Shown: positions 17,622-24,049 of the stretch, one piece after another | Numbering within the stretch: the first letter of the stretch is position 1 | Layout of the letters: the number at the start of each line of letters is the position of its first letter | Assembly: GCA_904501625.1 (NCBI GenBank) | Contig: CAJGBR010000019.1 | Coordinates: 1-24,049 of the forward strand | Reading direction: 5' to 3' | Length of the DNA: 24,049 bases | Source: an uncultured Rikenellaceae bacterium | Lineage (GTDB): Bacteria > Bacteroidota > Bacteroidia > Bacteroidales > Rikenellaceae | Notes under the pieces: model-generated | The model's input: only the letters and a program-made list of their open reading frames with translations | Database searches by the model: none | What the model was told of the DNA's origin: nothing | Translations under genes and position numbers: made by a program

Positions 17622-17690
17622 CTATTCAGACCTTTTCACACTCTGTTTAATCACGTTCAATAGAGAATTCCGTAAATATCATAAAATTAA

Positions 17691-17745
17691 TTGCAATTTT
17701 TAGGAAATTTTGTTGCAACTTATATTGTAATTTTATTGCAATTTT
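17691..17745. promoter_or_regulatory. Cluster of TTGCAA/TTGTAA motifs upstream of the tail-like genes
   Basis: TTGCAATTTT at 17691, TTGCAAC at 17713, TTGTAATTTT at 17725 and TTGCAATTTT at 17736. Start-to-start spacings are 22, 12 and 11 bases, close to whole helical turns, so a protein could bind them on one DNA face. The cluster ends 33 bases before the first gene of the cassette. An operator role is an inference. Confidence 0.45.
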
Positions 17746-17778
17746 AAACCTATACAACTAAAACTAACAACTAAAATT

Positions 17779-17991
17779 ATGGTAAACGAATCTGAAAAAA
17801 ATCCAGTCACAAGTCCTACACTTGGAGATTTGACCGAAAACCTAATTGATGTTCTGAAAAATGCGTATGATATCTCTTCTACTGTAACATTGGTTAGAGC
17901 AAAAAACAAATTATCAACAATAAGAAGTGCAAATGTCACCAGAGAAATAAACGATTTAATAAAGGTCATTAAATCCATCAAAAATTATTAA
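17779..17991 (+). CDS. Small hypothetical protein (first gene of tail-like cassette)
   Basis: 70 residues, ATG at 17779, no recognised family. The sequence is soluble, with a polar N-terminus (ESEKNPVTSPTLGDL) and two probable helices (TENLIDVLKNAYDI and REINDLIKVIKSIKNY). There is no signal peptide or membrane segment. It is followed by a 101-base gap and then the 137-residue gene in the same direction. A small chaperone, regulator or head-tail accessory protein would be possible, but nothing in the sequence decides this. Confidence 0.55.
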   Translation: MVNESEKNPVTSPTLGDLTENLIDVLKNAYDISSTVTLVRAKNKLSTIRSANVTREINDLIKVIKSIKNY

Positions 17992-18029
17992 CAATGTAAT
18001 TATCTAACAATCAGCACATATATTCAACA

Positions 18030-18057
18030 TATCAACATTTATCGACACTATTTGAAC
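18030..18057 (+). repeat. Leader motif copy 1 (TATCAAC...ATCGA...TGAAC)
   Basis: A 28-base segment with TATCAAC, ATCGA and TGAAC in order. It aligns to 18571-18599 at about 22 of 29 positions with one gap. Both copies lie in the non-coding gap just upstream of a cassette gene (18093 and 18616). Confidence 0.4.
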
Positions 18058-18092
18058 TGAGTTTTAACATAAAATTTAAACAAACAAAAAAA

Positions 18093-18506
18093 ATGGGAAT
18101 ATCAATAATTACAAGTGCAATCAGCGAAGTTGCAGCCGAGTATGGAATCTCAATCTGTAGTGGAGAGAGAGAATTAATTGCCAATTCTGAAATTAAAGAC
18201 AAATCTATCTGGATTATTCCTCCTCAAATCAATAGAATAACAGGCATATTTGATAGAGAAAAATTGTATCGTATAGAGTTGTTCTACATCGAATTTATCA
18301 AGAGTCAGAACAACCCAGACCTGATTGAAATGGTCGACTTAATGTCTGATTTTGTAGTAAAATTGCACACACATCGCAATATTGAACAACTAACCGTCAA
18401 CAAAATTGAAACTGTAAAACGTCGGCTTACAGCTTACGGCGAACGTGCTGTTCATCTCGAATTTGATGTACAGATTTCCGATTGTAAACATTTGTCAATA
18501 TCTTAA
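18093..18506 (+). CDS. Putative phage tail-completion-like small protein
   Basis: 137 residues with no signal peptide. The middle reads WIIPPQINRITGIFDREKLYRIELFYIEF, then a helical stretch (DLIEMVDLMSDFVVKLHTH), then RLTAYGERAVHLEFDVQI near the C-terminus. This layout (Pro-rich strand, two strands, a helix, and a final 'ER..v.l.F.v.i' strand) resembles the small tail-completion/tail-terminator proteins that precede tail genes in Bacteroidota phages. No motif is diagnostic, so the assignment rests on layout and on the two tail-tip-like genes downstream. Alternative: a conserved hypothetical protein of an integrative element. Confidence 0.6.
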   Translation: MGISIITSAISEVAAEYGISICSGERELIANSEIKDKSIWIIPPQINRITGIFDREKLYRIELFYIEFIKSQNNPDLIEMVDLMSDFVVKLHTHRNIEQLTVNKIETVKRRLTAYGERAVHLEFDVQISDCKHLSIS

Positions 18507-18570
18507 ATAAACATTTAAACACATCTTAAAAGACTTGTAATAAATATTATAACGAATAATCATTAACACT

Positions 18571-18599
18571 TATCAACGTTTTATCGAGATGTTGTGAAC
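18571..18599 (+). repeat. Leader motif copy 2 (TATCAAC...ATCGA...TGAAC)
   Basis: Second copy of the motif at 18030-18057, 17 bases before the ATG at 18616. Its first part, CACTTATCAACGTT (18567-18580), also matches CACTTATCAAGGTT at 22607-22620 at 13 of 14 bases, upstream of the replication-initiator pseudogene. Confidence 0.42.
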
Positions 18600-18615
18600 A
18601 AAAACGATTTAAAAT

Positions 18616-19593
18616 ATGCAGATATCTAACACCCCAAAAAAGTTTGCTCCATTATTTGGAGAGGCAATATTTGAAATAGAGACCAATGGAACGCAAAGTG
18701 CTGATATTGAAATAATTGACTCACTAAATAGTATAATCGGCATTAAACGCGTATCCAATAATCTGGTACACACCATAAATATTATGCCGTATATGCTTGG
18801 TAATCTGAACATCGAGCCGGTAAATTATGAGTCTCCGAATTTGACAATGGATACACAACGTATAGTTCCAATTAAAATAAAAGTCTCTTCAGGCGACCAA
18901 GAGGTGCAATCAAGTGTAGTCCCATTATTGTATGCAAGTGAATCTCAATCTAATAGTCCCATACTGAACAGTGCTCCGACACCAAAACTGATTTACGCAA
19001 ATAGCCTTGAACAAATCGACGTCTTAGTTGATAATCAAACAATCAGCATTGATGTAGAATTTATATCCAACGGAACAGTCTCTGGACAACAACATTGGGG
19101 TACGTTGGAAAATCAAACTGGCATCGTTACGATTGCCGTAAATGCAGCAAAAATACTCGAAGCAACAGAGTCTGATAGCAAGATTATACCATTCAGATTC
19201 AAGATTTCAATAGATGACAAACCGATATATATTGATTATCTTCTGATGGCAGACTGCAACGAAAAGCTCTCTGTAAAGTGGATTAACAGATATGGAGGAA
19301 TTGATTCTCATCCATTTGAGACAATATTAACAGAATCAATGGAGGTTTCGCGAAATGCAATGGCAGAATGTACTTCTGTAAAAAAATCTTTCACGATTTC
19401 CTCCGAGACCGAAGACTCGGTGATTGCACATTGGTTGTGCGAAGTGATGCAGTCACGAAAGGTATGGATTGCAATTAACAAGAAAATATTTGAGGTTGAT
19501 ATACAGAACAAAAGTATAAATATTATGCACGACCAACTTCAGAAAGTATCATTTATAGTGGCTGCCAAAAACAATTTAAATCTCAATTATTAG
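18616..19593 (+). CDS. Phage distal-tail-like protein
   Basis: 325 residues, mostly predicted beta strand, with no signal peptide. Residues 1-130 and 130-220 look like two Ig-like beta domains. Trp222 starts WINRYGGIDSHPF, a pattern I associate with Bacteroidota phage tail proteins ('W.N..GG.d...F'). It is followed by a C-terminal domain with SFTISSETEDSVIAHWLCEVMQSRKVWI and a last strand VSFIVAAKNNL. This matches proteins placed just before the large tail-tip gene in such phages. Here that large gene starts 4 bases after the stop, so the pair is probably translated together. The assignment is by pattern and context only. Confidence 0.65.
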   Translation: MQISNTPKKFAPLFGEAIFEIETNGTQSADIEIIDSLNSIIGIKRVSNNLVHTINIMPYMLGNLNIEPVNYESPNLTMDTQRIVPIKIKVSSGDQEVQSSVVPLLYASESQSNSPILNSAPTPKLIYANSLEQIDVLVDNQTISIDVEFISNGTVSGQQHWGTLENQTGIVTIAVNAAKILEATESDSKIIPFRFKISIDDKPIYIDYLLMADCNEKLSVKWINRYGGIDSHPFETILTESMEVSRNAMAECTSVKKSFTISSETEDSVIAHWLCEVMQSRKVWIAINKKIFEVDIQNKSINIMHDQLQKVSFIVAAKNNLNLNY

Positions 19594-19597
19594 TGCT

Positions 19598-22015
19598 ATG
19601 ATTAAACTATTTATCGACTGCAGAGAGATTGAGTGTGCAAAATGTGACTCACCGCTATTTACACTCGATGTTGAGAAAATGACATCGGCAGAATACACTC
19701 CTCAAGAAAAATTCTTCCTATTTCGGGCACCTGCAACAAATGCCAACCGACAGATTATGAATCACACAGACCAGATTCTTTCCGTTGACAGATTTAACGA
19801 CACATTACACTACGGTCAAATCGAGGCAATGTCAGCAGTCATCTGCCGAGGGAAAGTCTTTTTAGAAAAGTTCATCTCTCAAAATGCTGAGTGTGGAGAG
19901 TATCTGTTGAAATTCATACCCGAATGTGACGCTTGGAAAAGGGCTGCAGCTGAGTCATTGATGAAAGATTTAGCAATTCAGTTCGAATCAACACTTAGTG
20001 ATGCAGTTATTCGAGACTCCTGGAGTCAGAATTCACCGTTTGTATTTCTACCCGTTCAGCGTGACAGATTTAATTTTCAATTTGACATCACAAGTTCTAC
20101 ACCAATATCAATACTGACAGTCGAGAATTACCACCCGTTTCTGCATCTTAGCACTGCTCTTAGAAACATAGTCTCACAATCAGGCTACACCATAGACTCT
20201 CAATTTCTGAGTTCTGGATTCTTTGAATCTCTTTATATAAGTGGCAACTATCCATCGACAAATTGCGAACTGCTCAAAAGCAGAATGGCATTCAATGCCG
20301 GACGTCTGTCTGATTCAGATTCAGTACAGGTTGCTGCGGGTGAATGGGTTTTTGCAAATCCGGACAGAGCAATAGGTGCAAACATCGGAAATATTGTCGA
20401 GTCAGCCAGCAGTCACGATGATATCACGTTTTATAATAACGGAGGCTGCTTCCGAATGTTGGACGGCAAGATTGTGTTTATTCCGACCGAAGCTGCAGTT
20501 ATCGGCTTTGAGTATGAGTTGAGATACGAGTGTGGTTTCTCCGGCAAATCAATGGAAGAACTCAACACATTCAATAATGTAACTCTTGAAGATGGTTTGA
20601 CATATTCATTTAAGGTTCCAAACACAATTCCCACTCTGAATAATTCCACCCACTTCAGAGACCGAATGGTACTACACTGCAACCTTACAGATGAGTATTA
20701 CGCACGTCTGCATCTGGTCTTTGAATCGGGAGCCCACGAATATATAAACTTGATTGGCGATACGACATATCTGATGAAGGTTGAATATGTAGCCTCTGCT
20801 CAAGTCGAGATTTCTACAGATGGGACTAATTATATTCCAACCTCAACGGGTTGGGCTCTGTATAGTTCAGAATTGTACTACGGAACTGTACAGGTCAGCG
20901 TCAAACTTCGCAGCCAGCCAAAATATCGTGCAGCAGGCGAAATAATACGCTTTGACGGAATATCTTTTTCGGGCTATGATATGGACTCTGAATTCAAATT
21001 GCTCTCAACAACTAGACTTCGTCCCATATTCGGTCAATCCCCAGGAGTTGATTCAGAGATCTCAACACAAACATTAATGGCTCACGATGGCATCTATCAA
21101 TTGACTCTATTCGAAGCAGTTGCTCATATGTTTAATCTAAGGTTCTATACCGACCCAATACTGCGAAAGATTATCATCGAACCGTATGACAAATTCTACA
21201 CCACGGGCAGCATAGTTGATTGGAGGGATAAACAAGATTCTGATTCAGAAATCACTATTTGTGAGTGTGGAGCAACTCTCAACCAAAGAATGACATATAT
21301 CTATCGTGATGGTGACGGAGCCGTTGCTCGTTGGAATGAAGATAAAAAACGTAAATTTTCGAGATGGCAGACCCAAATTACTAACAAACTGGCAAACTCA
21401 TCAGAAAAGACTCTCTGGAATCCTCTGTTTACACCGACTCGTGGCAATGCGTCATTCCTGCCTTCAGCACAGAGTGCCTATGTAATGCACGTCGGTGACA
21501 GACTTAGATATGGAGTTCCAAACGATGGAGATATGTTCGTAGCCCCCAAGATTGTCCGCTATTTGGGAATGACCGATTTACTGAATGGAGAACGTTGGGG
21601 ATGGCCTGCTGGAATCACTAGCTATCCGTTTGCAGCATTCCATTACCCCGGATTGGGAGCCAATATCCCGGAAGATTTCAATAGTGTGGAATGCAGCGAT
21701 GCCGACACGTTGATTAATAATGGATTTACATTGTGTTACGACGATTGTGACCACATGAAAGGCCTTCACCAATTTTATGACAATATGTACGATCAGATTA
21801 ATTCAGGACGTATACTAAGAGTCAGAATACGATTAACACCAACCGATTATGAGATGTTGTCAACACCAAACTCAGTTGTTGATGTAAGATCTATGTTTAT
21901 TCTTAATGTATATGGCGAGATAATTAAATGCAGACTACTGAAGATATTGAATTTCAATCCTGAATCGTCACAATCAACTGAATGTGAATTTATGACAATA
22001 AGTAATAGTTTTTAA
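19598..22015 (+). CDS. Large phage tail-tip-like protein
   Basis: 805 residues, no signal peptide, mostly beta. The N-terminus (IKLFIDCREIEC..., then FRAPATNANRQIM and VFLEKFISQN at about 85-100) resembles the start of large tail-tip proteins in Bacteroidota phages, where a target 'P.t..Nr.if' is followed by a short beta domain. LRNIVSQSGYTIDSQF near residue 190 and FYTDPILRKIIIEPYDKFY near 515-535, followed by IVDWRDK, are further features of that group. Similarity is remembered, not computed. The protein would form the tip or hub that contacts the host surface or connects fibres. It is intact, with no frameshift, and lies between the distal-tail-like gene and an 89-residue gene. Confidence 0.65.
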   Translation: MIKLFIDCREIECAKCDSPLFTLDVEKMTSAEYTPQEKFFLFRAPATNANRQIMNHTDQILSVDRFNDTLHYGQIEAMSAVICRGKVFLEKFISQNAECGEYLLKFIPECDAWKRAAAESLMKDLAIQFESTLSDAVIRDSWSQNSPFVFLPVQRDRFNFQFDITSSTPISILTVENYHPFLHLSTALRNIVSQSGYTIDSQFLSSGFFESLYISGNYPSTNCELLKSRMAFNAGRLSDSDSVQVAAGEWVFANPDRAIGANIGNIVESASSHDDITFYNNGGCFRMLDGKIVFIPTEAAVIGFEYELRYECGFSGKSMEELNTFNNVTLEDGLTYSFKVPNTIPTLNNSTHFRDRMVLHCNLTDEYYARLHLVFESGAHEYINLIGDTTYLMKVEYVASAQVEISTDGTNYIPTSTGWALYSSELYYGTVQVSVKLRSQPKYRAAGEIIRFDGISFSGYDMDSEFKLLSTTRLRPIFGQSPGVDSEISTQTLMAHDGIYQLTLFEAVAHMFNLRFYTDPILRKIIIEPYDKFYTTGSIVDWRDKQDSDSEITICECGATLNQRMTYIYRDGDGAVARWNEDKKRKFSRWQTQITNKLANSSEKTLWNPLFTPTRGNASFLPSAQSAYVMHVGDRLRYGVPNDGDMFVAPKIVRYLGMTDLLNGERWGWPAGITSYPFAAFHYPGLGANIPEDFNSVECSDADTLINNGFTLCYDDCDHMKGLHQFYDNMYDQINSGRILRVRIRLTPTDYEMLSTPNSVVDVRSMFILNVYGEIIKCRLLKILNFNPESSQSTECEFMTISNSF

Positions 22016-22024
22016 TTTAATGAT

Positions 22025-22294
22025 ATGACTACATACGAGAAAGAATTTCTATCTGTATTTGAATCGAAATATGGAGATGCTGATCTTCGCAAAACCTTCG
22101 AATTGCTTGTATCAATGGGACTAATCGAACCGACGATGTGCAAGGTTGCTGTAATCCGCCATTTTGTGAATACCCAAGTTGCAGATGGAGTTGGCAAACT
22201 TGATGCAATGTGGAATGCGACAGAACATTTTGCCTGCACCTACGAATATGTTCGTCGTTGTATGTATTACTACCGAGATATGAACATTGTCTGA
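22025..22294 (+). CDS. Small hypothetical helical protein (last gene of tail-like cassette)
   Basis: 89 residues, ATG 9 bases after the tail-tip-like stop. It appears all-helical (YEKEFLSVFESKYGDADLRKTFELL, then MCKVAVIRHFVN and DAMWNATEHFACTYEYVRRCMYYY). The last helix-turn-helix-like stretch could bind DNA, but no family is recognised. There is no membrane segment. Its place at the end of a tail-like operon, before a strong terminator, suggests coexpression with the tail genes. A regulatory or accessory role is an inference. Confidence 0.65.
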   Translation: MTTYEKEFLSVFESKYGDADLRKTFELLVSMGLIEPTMCKVAVIRHFVNTQVADGVGKLDAMWNATEHFACTYEYVRRCMYYYRDMNIV

Positions 22295-22409
22295 GTATAT
22301 TTACCACCAAAGATGTTGCAGTAATAGAATACAATAAATAACTAATTTGGTAAATAATTAGCTATTCCAATCGAAATACAATTTCAATTACATTCCCCAC
22401 TCGAACCTA

Positions 22410-22446
22410 AAAAAAGGAGATAGAACAAATTCTATCTCCTTTTTTA
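22410..22446 (+). terminator. Strong intrinsic terminator ending the tail-like cassette
   Basis: A perfect 16-bp stem: AAAAAAGGAGATAGAA at 22410-22425 pairs with TTCTATCTCCTTTTTT at 22430-22445, with a 4-base loop. The symmetry (A tract before, T tract after) would also allow termination from the minus strand. Confidence 0.95.
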
Positions 22447-22548
22447 GTAGGACATCGTATCGAAATCTCTAACCCATTCCTGAAAGACTTTGAAGTCGTT
22501 ATTCTTTTTGTGGAGTGGATTGATGAAAAAGTTTCAAAATCCAGATAA
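22411..22548 (+). pseudogene. Start-less 45-codon reading frame, possible C-terminal gene remnant
   Basis: The frame opens after TAA at 22408 and ends at TAA 22546-22548. The part after the terminator translates to GHRIEISNPFLKDFEVVIL and then FVEWIDEKVSKSR, which looks like the end of a real protein. The first 16 codons are terminator DNA, so the fragment was probably joined here by deletion or insertion. No family is recognised. Confidence 0.3.
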
Positions 22549-22682
22549 AAATGTCTTGACAATATCATCGCTCCACACGATTTTATATAAAACGGGGCAT
22601 TATAACCACTTATCAAGGTTAAGTTTTCGGTTTTTTTAAGGAGATTTATATGGAAAAATAAAGAGAATAAATATGAAACGTA

Positions 22683-23619
22683 GTGATAAAATTCGATAAG
22701 ATTAAAATTGTTAGTTCAATAGAAAATATAAAATCATTAAATGAAGATGTATTTGAAAATAAAGTAAAAGATGGGTGTATCGTAGAACAACGATATACAA
22801 TGATGTCCCCTTACTATCATCGAGGCAGATTATCGTGAACAAGAACTCATTTTAGAGTTTACGGGGAAGATATTAAAAGATGATTATAAAGATTTAATCC
22901 ACGTAAACAATATCCATACTTGTCTATCCAATATCAATGATTTGGGTTTATGCGACCTCAACATTGACGGGATATTGGCAGATGGGGAGATAGTCAAGGC
23001 AGATGTTTGTTTGGATGTTGATTACCCCGATTGCAAGGCATTAACAAAATCGCTCCGTGCTAATGTTGCTAATTTCAATAAGTATCTTGTAAGAAACATC
23101 GGCGACAACTTTGTGATTGAGAAAAATGTTCAAACCAAAGGCTACAAACGCAGACTGACCATCTATGACAAGGCGAAAGAGATTCAGAAGGCGGGCAATC
23201 GTCGGTTCTTATCAACATTGGATAATCCACAATTACTATTAGACTATTTCGATGGCAAGATAAGATTTGAACTCAACCTCAACTCAAAGGAGCAAATCCG
23301 CAAGTCGCTCAACATTTATGATACCTCCATCGAGGCAGTACTTAACTCAACCGCTACGCCCATTTGGGATATGTTGGATAATGCGCTTGTGGAGTCGAAT
23401 GGCGAGATGGCTTGTTCTGATATTGGCGAGTTGAAAAACAAACTGCTATTGGAATTTTGCGGTGGTGATTTGGCGAAAGTGGAGGCGTTATTGCGAAACT
23501 ACTATTCCAAAGGCACACACATATCGCAAGTGATGAAACCCTATCGGGCATTGGCTGCTAAACTATCCCAAAACCTCACCCCATCACTCAAACAACAACT
23601 CCGCAACCTACTTTTGTAG
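22683..23619 (+). pseudogene. Phage/plasmid replication initiator (II/X type), broken by a frameshift
   Basis: Two overlapping frames read as one protein of about 311 residues. The first part starts at GTG 22683 (VIKFDKIKIVSSIENIKSLN) and runs to about 22806. From there it continues one base out of phase (LTIIEADYREQELILEFTG) to the stop at 23619. The switch coincides with a C4 run at 22807-22810; three C would restore the frame. Without correction the first frame stops at a TGA about 30 bases later. KADVCLDVDYP and RRLTIYDKAKEI match the 'RiDi..D' and 'YDK..E' signatures of rolling-circle initiators of filamentous phages and small plasmids (Phage_CRI/Phage_X). RFELNLNSKEQIRK is also typical. 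It is therefore a degraded or misread Rep gene of a plasmid or inovirus-like element. Confidence 0.7.
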
Positions 23620-23650
23620 GTACTAATCTTGTTCGGAATTTTCATTTAGG

Positions 23651-23676
23651 GTGTATTCAAGTTGTCGGTGTATTCA
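23651..23676. repeat. Direct repeat GTGTATTCA, 17-base period
   Basis: GTGTATTCA at 23651-23659 and again at 23668-23676, with a shorter TGTATTC just after the following hairpin (from about 23715). Positioned close to a replication-initiator gene, these are iteron-like, but two copies are few. Confidence 0.45.
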
Positions 23677-23716
23677 GAAAAATCGGCAGCCACTTTGTTG
23701 CGACTGCCGTTTTCTG
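23675..23716 (+). terminator. Hairpin after the replication initiator
   Basis: The arms CAGAAAAATCGGCAG (23675-23689) and CTGCCGTTTTCTG (23704-23716) are complementary except for a 2-base bulge. A GC core, CGGCAG/CTGCCG, is followed by a short T run. It lies 55 bases after the Rep stop and could be its terminator. It could also be an origin structure. Confidence 0.6.
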
Positions 23717-23886
23717 TATTCGGATTATTCAAAGAATTGTTTGAATTTAACAAAAACTTATATTCCAAGTTGAAATAACATAATTAAGATTCAATATTGA
23801 TTTTGAAGTTTTTTAGAACGAAATTTGCACTGAAATAGTTTAAGATTTCACTCTTGTCAGGAGATGAAATAATCCAATTCTGGCAT

Positions 23887-24026
23887 TGAGTGTTGTTCGT
23901 TTAGAAAATTCTTTTTAATTTTGTATAACCCAACAAATAGTTGGGTTTACATACAGAAAGTGTTTTCGCGGTCCTTCTAAGAGAATGTGGAAGTTTTCAG
24001 AAGTAAAGGATAACGAACAGCACTCA
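23887..24026. repeat. 15-bp inverted repeat enclosing 110 bp
   Basis: TGAGTGTTGTTCGTT at 23887-23901 and AACGAACAGCACTCA at 24012-24026 are inverted copies with a single mismatch. Between them lies a perfect 8-bp hairpin (AACCCAAC 23927-23934, GTTGGGTT 23940-23947). The whole structure could be a miniature element, an element end, or a recombination or origin site. Confidence 0.55.
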
Positions 24027-24049
24027 TTTCTTGTATAGCTATGTGGCTA

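Larger units (their letters stand above)
17419..17778. other. Non-coding boundary region before the tail-like cassette
   Basis: This 360-base AT-rich stretch has no convincing gene on either strand and no tRNA. It holds an 8-base direct repeat GAGGTTTA (17492-17499 and 17534-17541), each followed by ATAAATCT. It also holds a terminator at 17583-17621 and two clusters of TTGCAA/TTGTAA motifs. It marks the change from core chromosome to accessory genes. Confidence 0.6.
22295..22682. other. Intergenic region between the tail-like cassette and the replication gene remnant
   Basis: This 388-base stretch holds an 11-bp inverted repeat with one mismatch (22337-22347 and 22356-22366), a strong terminator (22410-22445), and a short open frame without a start (22411-22548). 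It also holds a copy of the CACTTATCAA motif at 22607. No RNA gene is visible. Confidence 0.6.
23620..24049. other. Non-coding region after the replication gene remnant
   Basis: These 430 bases contain no gene I can support. They hold two GTGTATTCA copies 17 bases apart, a GC-rich hairpin, an 8-bp hairpin at 23927-23947, and a 15-bp inverted repeat whose arms are at 23887 and 24012. The content fits an element's origin or end, but no integrase or transposase is present before the window stops. Confidence 0.6.

Noticed and set aside
22673..22699. A short ATG frame (eight codons) and ATGGAAAAATAA at 22650 could be leader peptides of the replication initiator.
   Set aside because: They are too short to support, have no conserved feature, and such frames are expected by chance in AT-rich DNA.
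23927..23947. ACCCAAC and GTTGGGT match the R'' (RYYYAAC) and R' (GTTRRRY) boxes of an integron attC site.
   Set aside because: Only five bases separate the boxes, so there is no room for the L boxes and spacer of an attC. No integron integrase or cassette array is in the window. A simple hairpin explains it.

Overview
The window looks like the chromosome of a Bacteroidales-type bacterium (phylum Bacteroidota). Three lines of sequence evidence point this way. Several genes have an upstream box of the form TAnnTTTG, the Bacteroidota -7 element, and purine-rich Shine-Dalgarno sites are mostly absent. The gene families are typical of the phylum: TonB-plug-like repeats, a thioredoxin-fold lipoprotein, paired DUF3857 proteins, a lipoprotein M3 peptidase, and a fused DAHP synthase/chorismate mutase. 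The DNA is also AT-rich. I cannot name a genus.

Positions 1-17108 are ordinary, densely packed chromosome. A truncated protein made of two nearly identical plug-like repeats ends at 851 with a strong terminator. An apparent operon follows (976-4883): thioredoxin-like lipoprotein, LpxH-like hydrolase, thymidylate synthase, dihydrofolate reductase and a secreted DUF4919-like protein. It joins lipid A synthesis to the dTMP/folate cycle and ends at a hairpin shared with a convergent cysteine desulfidase-like gene (4955-6241, minus). Next come a lipoprotein M3 peptidase (6428-8518) and a convergent glycosyltransferase that overlaps its 3' end. A divergent pair follows: an S41 C-terminal processing protease and a guanidinium-exporter-type SMR transporter. 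Then come two adjacent DUF3857/transglutaminase-like exported proteins (the second has lost its catalytic triad), a ROK sugar kinase, and the DAHP synthase/chorismate mutase starting at GTG.

From about 17098 the character changes to accessory DNA. There is a 5'-truncated coding fragment, a terminator, and an AT-rich zone with repeated TTGCAA/TTGTAA motifs. Five plus-strand genes follow (17779-22294). The 325 and 805 residue proteins have the look of Bacteroidota phage tail-tip proteins, and the 137 residue protein resembles a small tail-completion protein. No capsid, portal, terminase, tape-measure, lysis or integrase gene is present in the window. The block ends with a 16-bp perfect terminator. 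This orphan tail-like cassette is the best candidate for an unusual system.

The last 1.4 kb (22680-24049) holds a phage/plasmid replication initiator of the rolling-circle II/X type. It is split by a one-base frameshift in a C4 run. Beyond it are short direct repeats, a hairpin, and a 15-bp inverted repeat about 110 bp apart, and the window ends there.
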